Assembly (NCBI GenBank): GCA_947683425.1
Contig: CANTUQ010000101.1
Span: forward strand, 29,163,001 to 29,227,000
Direction: 5' to 3'
DNA length: 64,000 nucleotides
From: Excoecaria cochinchinensis
Lineage: Eukaryota > Streptophyta > Magnoliopsida > Malpighiales > Euphorbiaceae
In this document: positions 45,501 to 56,206 of the stretch, one piece after another
Position numbering within the stretch: the stretch's first letter is position 1
Layout: each line of letters starts with the position of its first letter
Made by a program: the position numbers and the translations under genes
Notes under the pieces: model-generated
Database searches by the model: none
Seen by the model: only the letters and a program-made list of their open reading frames with translations
Told to the model about the DNA's origin: nothing

Positions 45501-45891
45501 GAGAAGTGACAAATGTTAAGATTTGTCTGATATTAGATGGAATTGGTCCCCGAAGCTGATTATCTGAAAGGTCCAAGCCCGTTATACTTGTACAATTTTG
45601 GAGACCTTTTGGGAATTGACCCTTTAAACCCATGCCAGAAAGTTTGAGATCTAAGACTTTATTCTCATCAGCATGCCAACATTCTACTCCAATAAATTCA
45701 CAGATAAACCCTTCTGTGTTATTGGTGAAGTTCCATGAACTCAAGTGATCAAATGGGTCTTCTAAGGAAGCTTTAATAGATTTTAAACAAGCAATATCGG
45801 TTTCAGTGGCGATAGTTGCAGAGAAAGTAACCAAGAATGGTAAAATAAAAGTGAGGAGGTAAAGAGCATCACCTCTTGATTTATGCGCCAT
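42552..45891 (-). CDS. BIR1-like LRR receptor pseudokinase (At5g48380 type)
   Basis: Coding exons on the minus strand are 45891-44989 and 43400-42552, joined in phase 0, about 583 residues. Signal peptide about 1-26; LRR N-terminal cap (CLKSIKASLEDPFDHLSSWNF); about five LRRs; LCGPPLDSC; transmembrane helix about 232-254; kinase-like domain in the last 260 residues. The ATP-anchoring Lys (LAVKKF) is present. The catalytic HRD is HLN (VAHLNVSSKSIL) and the DFG is SNF, so it is a predicted pseudokinase, as in BIR proteins. BIR1 family members bind BAK1/SERK co-receptors and restrain immune signalling. The 1.6 kb intron (43401-44988) has a GTACTC donor and CAACAG acceptor. No frameshift is seen, so it is probably functional. 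Confidence 0.9.
43437..44005. mobile_element. Possible MITE-like inverted-repeat segment in the BIR1-like intron
   Basis: The left end (TGCACCTTTTGGTCCCTAAA) and the reverse complement of the right end (TGCATTTTTGCTATTGGGTC, then TCTAAA) are similar. A related left half occurs at 46890-47130. No clear TSD. Could instead be ordinary intron duplicated with the gene. Confidence 0.4.
44110..44556. mobile_element. MITE in the BIR1-like intron
   Basis: Terminal inverted repeats of about 35 bp (AAAATCTATTTTTAGGTCC on the left and its complement with few changes on the right, 44523-44556). AT-rich, noncoding. Exact ends and TSD not resolved. Confidence 0.55.
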
Positions 45892-46613
45892 GAAGATGAA
45901 TTAGCTAAATCATTAATTCAAGAGTTGTATAAATTATATAGAAGACTAGTTTATAAATAACAATGGAGATTGAAGATTGAAACACATTGACTTCTCAAGT
46001 CTAGCTTAGCAGGAGACGCAAATTAGAATTTCCAAGTCAAGAGCAACCGAGCCAATGATAAATTGCTGCATAAATGAACTAATTTTTATTTTTCTTATAT
46101 TTCATTGGTTCATGAACAAAATCACAATCGTAGAACCAATTGGAATTTATTTCCATCCTAGTGCTACTGAGGATGAATTGATGTTACTTAGTTTATGATA
46201 TTAGTGTACAGTTATTTGCTAATTCTCCATATGTTAAAAATATATAGAATAGAACAGAATGGTATGATGAACTTAAATTAATTTCTTACAATTCTAAATT
46301 TTAAACTATCACATGTTTTAAATAAATTTCTCAATACTTTTATTTTTAGTAAATCTTACAGAATATTAAGTCAGCTTGGCCCATTATCAACGCTACCTGA
46401 ATTTCCACCATTTTTTCTGTTTTCTAGCAAAATTGACTCGTGTTAATTTGTCAAGTCTTCCAAGTCCACGCTAAACTTTTCAAAGTGAACCTAGAAGTAC
46501 AGAATTTGTGGAAAAAAAAAAATTCTGTAGATGAATTCAATAATTTTGTTATAGAAACAGAATCATAAAAGGAAGTACTTGTTAAAAAAGAACTTATCAT
46601 TAAAAAAGGAAAC
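45892..46613. other. Upstream region of the BIR1-like gene
   Basis: A minus-strand TATA-like TTTATAAAC at about 45950-45958 lies 60 bp before the start codon. 46540-46613 matches the 3' UTR of the LRR-XII kinase in reverse orientation. Otherwise no gene. Confidence 0.6.
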
Positions 46614-46890
46614 TCAATACATATTAGTGGGTACCAGTTGTCTGCTTCGACGAGTTCTTCTGCGCAAGAAAGCCTCTTTGATCACATTCAATTTTCTGAT
46701 GACATCTCCCATTTGCATTTTAGTTGGTAGTTCTGCTGAGCATGCGAGTCCTTTTTCCAGTACTGATACAATACAATTGTGCACATATTCACCATCTTCT
46801 TGGATCTTGTTCTCTTCGTCATCCATAACTTCTGATCTTCTTGTTGCTGTTGCTGTTGCTGTCTCATCTCCGGTTGTGATAAGGAAGTTT
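46614..46890 (-). pseudogene. C-terminal fragment of an LRR-XII receptor kinase
   Basis: The minus strand reads HNCIVSVLEKGLACSAEL then MQMGDVIRKLNVIKEAFLRR and a stop. It is colinear with the end of the intact gene (HNCIVSVLEIGLACSAEL). A GCAACA repeat near 46848-46865 encodes TATATAT. Only the last 90 codons and the 3' UTR are present. Confidence 0.88.
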
Positions 46891-47398
46891 TTTTTGGCAT
46901 CTTTTGGTCCCTAAACTATGCGTGTTTCCTAAGCTAGAGACCTTGAAATTTTATTCCTCAAAATCAGACATTGTTCATTTATAGGCTTCGACTGCGCTTG
47001 GACCGGGTTAGTGGGCTTGTTATTAAATGGCAAGCCCAAGTAAGCCCAAAGATGGTATAAGCACATTTTGTCTAATCCCCTTTTAAAGAAATATATTGAA
47101 ATTTCAAATCTGATCCAATCCGGCCCACGTATTGCACAAAAGTGGATCCCACACAGATAAAATTTGGCCCAGCCATTATAGTTGCACTCAAGTCCAAGAA
47201 AACTGCAGCTGTTTCTTGAGAAATTTTTCACCTGCCAAGGTGGACTTGGCAAGTTACGCGTTTCAATTGGTAGATACTTTTCTCCGTTGCTATTATAAAC
47301 TAGTCTCCTATTTAATTTTATTTACTAAACCAGTTTTGTGTTGAATGATTTAGCTTGGTCCTTGTGTCTTCCTACACTTGGATTTTTCCTTCATCTTC
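46891..47398. other. Duplicated intron-like or MITE segment and 5' flank of the BIR1 fragment
   Basis: 46891-47130 resembles 43437-43700 of the BIR1-like intron. No gene. Confidence 0.5.
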
Positions 47399-47640
47399 AT
47401 GGCGCATAAATCAATAGTTGGTGATGTCTACGTCCTCATTTTTATCTTATCATTGTTGGGTACTTCCTCTGCAACTATCGCCAATGAAACCGATATTTCT
47501 TGTTTAAAATCTATAAAAGCTTCCTTAGAAGACCCATTTGATTACTTCAGTTCATGGAACTTCAACAACAACACAGAAGGGTTTATCTGTAGATTTAATG
47601 GAGTAGAATGCTGGAATCCTGATGAGAATAAAGTATTGGA
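47399..47640 (+). pseudogene. BIR1-like N-terminal fragment
   Basis: ATG at 47399 opens MAHKSIVGDVYVLIFILSLL, then ANETDISCLKSIKASLEDPF and GFICRFNGVECWNPDENKVL. It is close to the first 85 residues of the intact BIR1-like gene. It is cut by LTR sequence after KVLD, so only the signal peptide and LRR cap remain. Confidence 0.9.
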
Positions 47641-50490
47641 TGGTTGGTCCAGCTCTTCCTCTTTCTTTTGTTGCAATTTTTGCATTTTGCTTCTTTTGGG
47701 CTTTTCCCCTCTTCATTGTTTCTCTCTCTCGTGCTCTTTACACCTTGTTCTTCTCCTTTCCATTTGCTTACCGTGAGTTGTGTGCTTGGATTGGTTTGAA
47801 GAGTTTATAGAGATTAGAGGTTTTGTAAGAAATTTTAAAGGTAATTGATTTGACTTTTAGATTTATGATCTTCTTCTTTTGCTTGGTTTTTGTTTTTGAT
47901 TCTAAGTATATGCGCTAGGATTATGTCTTTGTTTGGGTGAATTTGTGCATGAAAGCTGTGGACAAAAGTCAAGGCAAAGGCAAGGAGAAGGTGTGACTCA
48001 AGGAAGAGAAGAGATCAAGCTACTCTTGAGGTTGGGATTGTGTGTGTTTTGATGGATACATGTTATTGAGTTGTTTTATACTTGATTATTTGCTAAATGC
48101 ATGTTATATGACTAGGTATTAGAGAGTTGTGATTTAGGTTTTAGTTGAAAAATGAGGACATGTCCATTTTGATTGCTTGTAGTATTCTTTGAATATAAGA
48201 GTATTAGTGACATTTGAAGAGTTTCTTGAATAAGAATAATTTATGTTTCTGTCCTTTTTGGCTGGGTTTTGTGTGTAATTAGATTGGAAGGCATGGGTGT
48301 GAGATTGGGTTGATGTGTGTGTAGTTGTGCAAGTGAGTGTGTGTGTGTGTGTTTGAGATTTTTGTCACGAAATCAGGGTTCTAACGCGAGCGTGACAAGA
48401 GTCGTGAGCGCAACAGAACGCTCTGAAGGCAAGTGTTCACCTTGCCATGCCTAGTCCCGAGCGCAAGCCTCGTCGCGGTCGCAACCGAAGCCAAATGGGC
48501 ATTCTGTCACGAGTATGAAACTCCCACAAGCATGGTAGATTGAGACTTTTTGACTCTATCACAGGCACGACGAATGTCGCAAGTGCGACACTGCTCATGA
48601 TTTTTGTATGTAAAGTTTTTTCCCTATTTATATGTATAGTATTGCATTGTATGTTGTATAAGCAAGTAAAGTAGATGAATATGGAAACATGATTAAGTAT
48701 GTATGATTGTGATTATTGTTTATTTGGTTAATACATGATTTAAGATGATGTATAATGACTTATAGGGATACTTGAGTATATAGTTTAGTGTATTAAGTTA
48801 ATTGTCAAGCTTAAAGAGTCATAGTAGTGGATAGATAAGTATGCTTATAAAGGATGAGAGTGCAGCTGCTAGCGTGGCACTATTGTGCCTATTTGTTGAA
48901 TACCCTGCGCATTCATATTTGAGTTAGGTCTCTACATGTTGATACTGAGATTCAGTATTTCGAGTACCTGTATCCACTATTAATGGATTTCAGGCTATTG
49001 AATGTTTAGTGGTGTATATGAGATGTATCGAACATTGTTATACATTTGTCTTACATGAAATACAAGTCATATGATATATGTATCTGTGCATAATTACAAG
49101 TTAGTGTAATGATTTATCCCTCGTACATGTTGCTGTTGCATGAGTATGATATGGTTATGGTAATGATCAGAGCAAGGGATGATATGCATGAAAGAATTCA
49201 TATTGGCGTGAGATATGCATGACTATTGATATACAGTGTGTGTTTTACTTGTGACTTCGATAGAAGTGTATGGCATTGTTTATCCCCACTAAGCGTTATC
49301 GCTTAGAACAGGTGTTTTCCCGTGTAGGGTTGCAGGATTGGATTAGAGAGTGCTCATCTGATGGCCACTAGGAGCTTGATGAAGTCTTTTTGTTTTCGTA
49401 CTTAGATATTTTTGTAGTGAGCAATATATAGATTTTGTATTAGAAGTGTAATGTACATGTATAAAAGTATGATCATGTAATTATGAACAAAGATGTTTTG
49501 TAATATGTACAGTCTCAATATATATTTATATATGCAAGTATATCGGGTTTGACTTTTCATTTCCGCTATAGAGTTTGATTATATGTCTTTGGGTGTGCAC
49601 TTGTTATGGTGTAATACTCCGATATCCTCCCAAGTGGTATTGGCGTGTTATATTTCATTGGTATCAGAGCCTGGTTTAGAAGGTCCAGGACTATAAGATG
49701 TATAGATGTGTGAGTTCTTTAGCATTGTGGCCTAATGCAGATGTTGTTTTTGTAGAGTATGGATGGAGTTGAATTCGAGTGAGGCTATAGGTGAGACTAC
49801 GGGTAGTGTGAATCTAGCGAGGGGTAATTAGCCTGCGCCTGAGCAACCTCGAGCTGAAGGATTAGGTCCTGCTCAGGATAACCCAGTATTGGTGCAAGGG
49901 CTGATGCATCTGATAGATAGGCTAATGGCTACTAAGGCTGCAACTGATCTTATAAGAAAGAGAGGAGCGGAGGAATTTAGTGGCACTTCCTTTGATGAGT
50001 CAGATATAGCCGAGTTTTGGCTAGAGAGGATAGGAAGAATTTTACAAGGGATCAATTGTCCACAGAACCAGAGAGTAGATTGTGCTATGTCATTGCTGCA
50101 GGGTACAACATATGACTGGTGGAAGTTAGTGATGAGGAACCCTCAGCGACCAGTTGAGCTATCATGGGAATTCTTTGTCCATGAGTTCAAGGAGAAGTAT
50201 GTGACTAAGGCCTATAGAGAGGCGAAGTGGAAAGAGTTTGTGAGCCTAAAGCAAAGGAACATGACAATTGGTGAATATGAGAAAGAGTTTACTAGGTTGA
50301 GTAAGTATGTGCCTGATGTTCTGCTCACAGAAGGTTTTAAGTGTCGGCAATTTCAAGATGGATTGAGAGAGAGAATTAGAGGGTTATTATCAGTAATGGC
50401 TACTATAGACATCGGGTCCTGAGGCAGTCCAGATCAGAGTTACTCGATGAAGATATCAATGCTTATTTCCGGGCAAATGGATGAAAGTTA
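47641..50490 (+). mobile_element. Truncated Ty3-gypsy element: LTR and partial gag
   Basis: A roughly 2.0 kb LTR (about 47641-49659, ending TATTTCA) is followed by the initiator-Met primer binding site TGGTATCAGAGCC (49661 area) and gag. Everything after the gag N-half is missing, so the element was cut at about 50490. Tekay/Del-like chromoviruses have this layout (long LTR, Met PBS); lineage is inferred from gag similarity only. Confidence 0.75.
49757..50490 (+). pseudogene. Ty3-gypsy gag fragment
   Basis: Stops at about 49789 and 49829 precede the open stretch 49889-50422. This has the Retrotrans_gag motifs GTSFDESDIAEFWLERI, DWWKLVMRNP, WEFFVHEFKEKYV and EYEKEFTRLSKYVPDVL. A frameshift at about 50420 is followed by ELLDEDINAYFRANG in another frame. 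No zinc knuckle or pol. Confidence 0.85.
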
Positions 50491-51163
50491 TGAGTTTTCG
50501 CTCTTTGGATTTACAAGGATTGAGGTTTTTTCTTGATGATAGGAGATTTTCAAGTATCGAGAGGATATTTTCAAGTATCGAGAGGATTTTGTCTTTAAAA
50601 AATCATATCTTGGGTCCACCGACGGGGTCCTCGTCTGTCGGGAGGGACGATTGTTGTTCGTTCCGAAGGACGGCATCCCTCACACCAGCAGCACCTGTCA
50701 CTCGTGTGAGACGGGCTCATCTCTTATGGGAGCGATGCCCTTCGCTCGCGTTAGGGGCTCATCTCTTGCGTGAGTGACTCCCATCGCTCGCGTGAGAGGC
50801 CTTTCTCTCACGGCGAGCGCCGACCATCGCTCGCATGGGGGAGACCGTCTCTCGCATTGAGAGATGCCCATCGCTCATGCGAGAGAGGCTTGCCTCACAC
50901 GAGCGATGGCTATCTCTCGGCATCCGCCTCTCATAGAGTGGTCCACCGCTCAAAAGACCGAGAGTGCCCTCGTGACCAATGCTCGTCGGTACTCCACAGA
51001 TGCCCGTCGATTGTTAATCTGCTGCAAGATTGTACGGGATTTTTTCAGATTTTTCATATCTTTTCAAATATATTTCCAATAATTTCATATGTTTTCAAAT
51101 ATATTTCAAATATTTTCCAATATTTTCAAAATATTTTCAAATATATTTTCAAGATTTCCTATA
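50491..51163. other. Unassigned segment, likely LTR debris
   Basis: A direct repeat at 50545-50588 (TTTTCAAGTATCGAGAGGA). Then a GC-rich stretch (50610-51000) full of palindromic words around CGCTCGCGTGAGAG and GAGACGGGCTC, and a degenerate TTTCAAATAT tandem repeat (51055-51150). The composition recalls the U3 region of the Gypsy-B LTR, but I find no ends. Confidence 0.4.
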
Positions 51164-53198
51164 TGTGACGCGCGCCGGATCCCGTGCGCCGCCCGTTCGA
51201 CCGCCCGCACGTGGGCGATCGGGGCATTTGCGGGTCCGTTGACAGCTTGCGATGAATCGCAAGTGCGTCTATGTTGGGCAACAAGGAGGTATCATGGAGT
51301 CGCCACCCAATAGAACATTGGGAAAGTTTCTCTCGCCTCGGAGAGCCTAAGACTTGCGCATTTTATCCATATTGAGCCATGAGGCCTAGGATTAGCGCTA
51401 AAGCCTCGTGAGCCAAGAAGTATTTTGGAGGATAACCTCTAACCTCTCGAGCCCAAAGACCAGAGCTGGGTCCGGGATTTCTCATCTATATCTACCTCAA
51501 TTAGTTTATGATCAAATTTTAAAGTCATTAGTTCGCTCTCTCTCCACGCTATGCAGTTTGATTAAAAAAGCGCATTTATTCACATCTTGAAAGCAATAAA
51601 TGATCAGATAGATAATAAAGCAACGAATTACAATAATACAAGGAGCGGAATACAACTCCCTTTTGTAAATGTGCGAGGCATACATAAATCGGGGTATTGC
51701 TTATTCTTGAGGACTTTGGTCCTCGCATGCATCATTATCAAAATGGGATATTTAATTTGTGATGATCTTTATTGGATAAAAACAGGGCATTGGACCCTTT
51801 TGCATTTTATACAAAACTCACTTTTATTTGAGTACAAATCGTTGGTCTATTTTTACATTCAACGGGATAAAAGAGCTTATTCATATACATAAAATAATCA
51901 ATGAATGAATAGGCGAGAGAAATAAATCAAAAGGTTTAAGAAAACTAAACCGGATGAAATCCCCCACGCATGGTAGGCGGCCGCTCAAGCTCGAGATTAT
52001 CCAAGAGATCCAATATACACTCACAGAAAGTTAAGAGATGTTAATATACATAAAATTAACACATAAGAAATTAAAGAGACTGGATAGAGATGAAAAATGA
52101 CTAAAAAATGGAGACATAACCCACCGACGGCCTTTCCTGGTTGACCGACGGGCGTCGGATTGGTAATTCGATATGCCCGTTTGTCACTCAAAAAGGGCGT
52201 CTGTAGGTGGGTGACCGACGGGCGTCGGTCATGAAGATGACCCGTCGGTCACCCCTGTCTCCGGAAAACAGAAAGGAAAAAAAGGCCTTTCGAGGTCAAA
52301 AAGCAAGTTTTATCCAAGAAGGAGATGAGGGAGTCAAAATGAAGGAAAGTAATGACAGGTATTCAAAAATTTCACGGAATGAATAACTAAATAAATATAT
52401 GAATTAAATATGAGATGAAAATGGAGAGAAAATCCGGAATATTTACCCTCAGATAATCACTTCAGGTAAGATCTTGGTGTCGGTTAGATCCCCGCGCGTT
52501 CCACGAGAAACAAAAAAATGAAAGATTAGAGGAAGAAAATGAGATATTTCACCTTCAATCCTTCAGAAAATCGATTTTGGAGTCAAAATCTAAAGAAAAC
52601 TAATTAGCTTTTAGTTCCTTTGATTGATTTGATCCTTGATTCAATAAAGTTCTTTAGAAGAAAGTGTTTTTGGAAGAGAGAGAAAACGTGCTTGAATTTT
52701 GGCAGAGTTTCCTCTTCTGAAAATTTTCCCAACCCTTTTCAAATGAAAATCCGGACCTTATATAGCCAGACACGACCGACGGGCGTCGGTGTATGGGGGC
52801 GGGCGTCGGAAGAATCCTACTGACACAAGGACACTTCCGACGGCCCTGCCACATCCACCGACGGGCGTCGGAACGGTTGCGTGCTCCGGGAAACCAGGCG
52901 GCTCCTGACAGGGGCGGTGACTTTCCGACGGGCGTCGGAAAATACCCTGAGCCGTCGGTGACTCGGAGCGACGGGCTGCCTCCACAGACGGGCTGGCCGT
53001 CTGTGGAGGACAAAAAACCCTTCTGACTCGAAAAACTTCCGTTTTCTCCCCCTCTGCCCAGGAATTGTAGAAAAAACCTCATTTCTCATGGAACGCGGGA
53101 CTAAAACCTCCAAATTCAGCCTCTCGTACAGGCTCGAGCATCGATTTCATCATAGGGTAACCTTTGATCCGGACCACTCCGGGACACGGTGCTTACAG
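51164..53198 (-). repeat. Gypsy-B 3' LTR
   Basis: 2035 bp. On the minus strand U3 (53198 to about 52770) holds GACGG palindromes, followed by the TATA box CTATATAAGG (about 52757-52766). The 51290-51340 block (GGAGTCGCCACCCAATAG) is shared with the Gypsy-A LTR. Confidence 0.9.
52757..52985 (-). promoter_or_regulatory. Gypsy-B LTR promoter with GACGG palindromes
   Basis: A minus-strand TATA box lies immediately downstream of at least four copies of CCGACGGGCGTCGG-type palindromes (52775-52800, 52857-52872, 52926-52941 and CCGTCGG at 52954). More copies occur at 52142-52250. The position suggests transcription-factor binding sites; not demonstrated. Confidence 0.55.
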
Positions 53199-53424
53199 TT
53201 GCCCCCAGTTTTGGGGAAACTAGTGCACAAGCGCCTAGATAAGCCAAAACTCAGAGAAAGGTTGGAAGGGAAGCGTACCTGCGACGGCTTTTCACCTTCC
53301 GTGCCTTTTGCCGGGTAGACCTTGTCTCGATCCGCTCGGCGATGCGAAAATACTCTCCTCGGCCTTCTCTTGACCTGCAGGTATTTGGTGAGGTGCAGCA
53401 GGCTTTGGCCCACGGCCTCGATCT

Positions 53425-53760
53425 GGTGAAGTGCGGTGTACTCTGACCACAGCTCCGATTGGTGAGATGCAGTACTCTCTGGCTACAACCTCGATCTGGT
53501 GAAGAGCAGTGTTTCTTCAACTGCAGCTTCGATTTATGAGATGCGGTACTCTCTGACCACAGTCTCGATTGGTGAGATGCAGCACTCTCTGGCTACAATC
53601 TCGATCTGGTGAAGAGCAGTGTTTCTTCAACTGCAGCTTCGATTTATGAGATGCGGTACTCTCTGACCACAGTCTCGATTGGTGAGATGCAGCACTCTCT
53701 GGCTACAATCTCGATCTGGTGAAGAGCAGTGTTCTTCTAACCGCAGCTTCGATCTTGGAG
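53425..53760. repeat. Gypsy-B 3' UTR tandem repeat, 110-bp unit
   Basis: About three copies (TCGATCTGGTGAAGAGCAG at 53491, 53601 and 53711). Each is built of roughly 36-bp subunits with GGTGAGATGCAG. Same position relative to the PPT as the Gypsy-A minisatellite, but unrelated sequence. Confidence 0.9.
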
Positions 53761-54196
53761 TGTGGAAACTCCGTTGGTTTCCTGGTTTCAAAGGAGATCT
53801 TTTTAATCGATGTCTGTGTTCAGATCAGTATCTCTCTGTACCTGTGTGATGAAAAATTTCGTTAGCTCATGCTTGAGTGATCGTCTTTTATCCTGTCTAT
53901 CGATGGCATGATTTTGCTTAATTTGCCACGCCATGTTTCACCTTTTATTCGTTTTTTTTATTGAGATGTTATTGATTATCATTCTTTTGTTGTTTGTTTC
54001 GTATTATTTTTTCATTGTCATTTTTATCGACACATAAGTAAATGTGAGAAAATACACCTTCTGTGATGTGATTAATCAACTAATCGAAAAAACATGCAAT
54101 GAGGAAGCCAAAGTTTTCCACTAGAAATGTCATTTTTGTACAGTGCATATACAAAATATAAAATATACAAGAGATACAAAAATAACTCCCTGAAGC
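53761..54196. other. Gypsy-B noncoding, nothing recognised
   Basis: AT-rich stretch between the tandem repeat and the stop codon of the 669-residue ORF. Confidence 0.5.
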
Positions 54197-56206
54197 TCAG
54201 AGAGGTGTGTAGTCTGAGGGCTCATCGGGATCCTTATCATCCGATATATGCACGGTCCCTGGCGGAGGTGGACGGGCCGGAGGTGGTGGCGGAGCTGGAG
54301 AGGGTCCTGCCTCGTGATCATGGGCTCGCCTGAACTGAACCTGAGCATAGCCGTCCAAGAAGGGCTGGGTACAGGTGCCCAAAAACCCTAAGGTCTCTGA
54401 GATCTTGTCCCCCAACTTCTTGAAGGCTTGGCTCAGCTGAGTGGTCTGCTCAGCGGCGGCCGTCCTCCTATGCTCTAGGCTCTGCTCCGTCTGCTCCCTA
54501 AACTCCCTCATGGTCTGAGAAAGAGGAGGGAGAATCCCCTCCATCGCCTGGACGCGGGATCTCAAAGAGTCAAGTGACTCATCAATCATCTGAAGGGTCA
54601 TATCGACCCTCTGAGATGCCTGGTCCTGTGACGTCCTCACATCATGAGCGAGCTGCTGCCTCAACTCCCTCTGTCCCTCAGCAATCTGCTCAACCAGCCT
54701 CATCTGCTCTCCTCTGAAGGCCTCCAGAACTCGAGTCTGCTCATCTCTAAAGGCATCCATGGCCCGAGTCTGCTCCCTCGTTGTATGCTCAACGTAGCCC
54801 GCCTGCTCTCGAGATAGGCGCTCCACCGACTGAGACTGCTCCTGAATGGCAGCCTGCTGGCGATCCAACCTCTCGTGAATGGCCCTATCCCTCTCATCCT
54901 GTCGGCGCTCAAAGGCCGTAAACATGGAGGAGAGGAGCTGAAAGTAGTCCGGCTGAGCTGGCTGCTGTGGTGCTGGCTCTGGTGGTGGTGCCGAAGAAGT
55001 GGACGCCCCAGGATCGCCTCGGGAGTACGGATGGTATCTCTCGGAGGGCTCGCGGGCAAGCCTCTGTACCCTGGCGCTCGGTGATGGGGCTGGAGTCGGG
55101 GCCCTAGATGCCGGTGGAGAGGCGAAGAGATCGTCCATCGTGATCTCAAAATCGAAGTCCGAGGGGGTCCTAGGAGGCTCCTGCTGCTGTGGCGGAGGCA
55201 CTGCCCGCGACTGAGGAGGCTGGTGCTCCGGCTTAGGCTCTGTCCATGGAGGCTGAGGCTGTGGCTCGGGCTCTGGCTGTGGAGGCTGCTCCTCCTGGTG
55301 CTCTGGGTGATCAGGATCTGCCCCCAAGGGTGGAAGGTTGAACATATGCCGGGTCTCGTGGATAGTCAACACCCTATAGGCCTCTGCCTGGCCAGAAATC
55401 GGGGAGATCATCCCCATCTGAACCGCCGCTGCAGCGTCTACATGGATCCCCTCCGGCAAGGGTCCTCTCAATCTCTCGGGGTTAAACCCCAATCCCAACA
55501 ATAATCGAGTGATGACTCCTCCTACCATCACCACCGGTGTCGACCCTCTGCCAACTCTGGTCAGGTTAGCCAAGATCTCGTGGCTAATGTTGAGACGCTG
55601 GCCTGCCACCATAGCCCAGAGGCTCCAGATCTCGGCCGCGTTAAGCGACCCTGGATTACCAGCTCGACCGAGGTACGAGCTGGAAAGCACTCTGTGCAGA
55701 TACCGGAGTGCCTGAGACACCAGTACGGTGCTCTTCGCTGTATCGTGATCGTACAGCACTCCTGGTATAGCAATGGCCGCCCAATGGGTGCGTCTCACCG
55801 TTCGCCGCGGGATCTCAACCTCCTCCCCCGTAGGGAGCCCCATGGCCTGAGCAAACCTCTGCCTGGTGATGCTGACATGGTCGCCATCAAACCAAAACTG
55901 GATCACCCCCGGGTCGGTATCCGCACTCTGAAAGCCTATGTAGCGGAGAGTGGCCAAGACTTGGCGGGTAGCCTCTGGAAATGTCTGGAAGGCGGGCTCG
56001 AGAAACTCTGTCCAACCGGCTCCCTCGGCAAGTAGATCAAACTCCGGGGCCAACCCAAGGGCCTCTAGAAAAGGGCGAGATACAAAGCGGCTGGCCCGAA
56101 ACTCTACCTGAGCCAACGCTCCGTACCTCTGAGCGGACTCGTCATCCATCCAAGCCGGAGCCTCAAGCTCGGGCTGGGCCTGTGGTGCTCTGCATCTGGG
56201 AGGCAT
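54197..56206 (-). CDS. Athila ORF1-like protein of Gypsy-B
   Basis: Intact frame of 669 codons. Residues about 30-290 resemble the Athila ORF1/plant transposon protein family: RFVSRPFLEALGL; then ALRYLHRVLSSSYLGRAGNP; then EIWSLWAMVAGQRLNI. Residues about 300-400 are Pro/Gln/Glu-rich. About 420-610 form a long Gln/Arg/Glu-rich stretch with heptad-like EQTRAMDAFRDEQTRVLEAF repeats, probably a coiled coil. The tail is Pro-rich and acidic. Function in the family is unknown. It sits between the antisense ORF and the 3' LTR, where Athila elements carry env-like genes; I see no signal peptide or transmembrane segment here. An open frame of this size in a decayed element suggests selection or youth. 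Confidence 0.75.
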   Translation of the reverse strand: MPPRCRAPQAQPELEAPAWMDDESAQRYGALAQVEFRASRFVSRPFLEALGLAPEFDLLAEGAGWTEFLEPAFQTFPEATRQVLATLRYIGFQSADTDPGVIQFWFDGDHVSITRQRFAQAMGLPTGEEVEIPRRTVRRTHWAAIAIPGVLYDHDTAKSTVLVSQALRYLHRVLSSSYLGRAGNPGSLNAAEIWSLWAMVAGQRLNISHEILANLTRVGRGSTPVVMVGGVITRLLLGLGFNPERLRGPLPEGIHVDAAAAVQMGMISPISGQAEAYRVLTIHETRHMFNLPPLGADPDHPEHQEEQPPQPEPEPQPQPPWTEPKPEHQPPQSRAVPPPQQQEPPRTPSDFDFEITMDDLFASPPASRAPTPAPSPSARVQRLAREPSERYHPYSRGDPGASTSSAPPPEPAPQQPAQPDYFQLLSSMFTAFERRQDERDRAIHERLDRQQAAIQEQSQSVERLSREQAGYVEHTTREQTRAMDAFRDEQTRVLEAFRGEQMRLVEQIAEGQRELRQQLAHDVRTSQDQASQRVDMTLQMIDESLDSLRSRVQAMEGILPPLSQTMREFREQTEQSLEHRRTAAAEQTTQLSQAFKKLGDKISETLGFLGTCTQPFLDGYAQVQFRRAHDHEAGPSPAPPPPPARPPPPGTVHISDDKDPDEPSDYTPL

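Noticed and set aside
49873..50055. Minus-strand 60-codon frame over gypsy gag
   Set aside because: Shadow of the gag frame on the plus strand.
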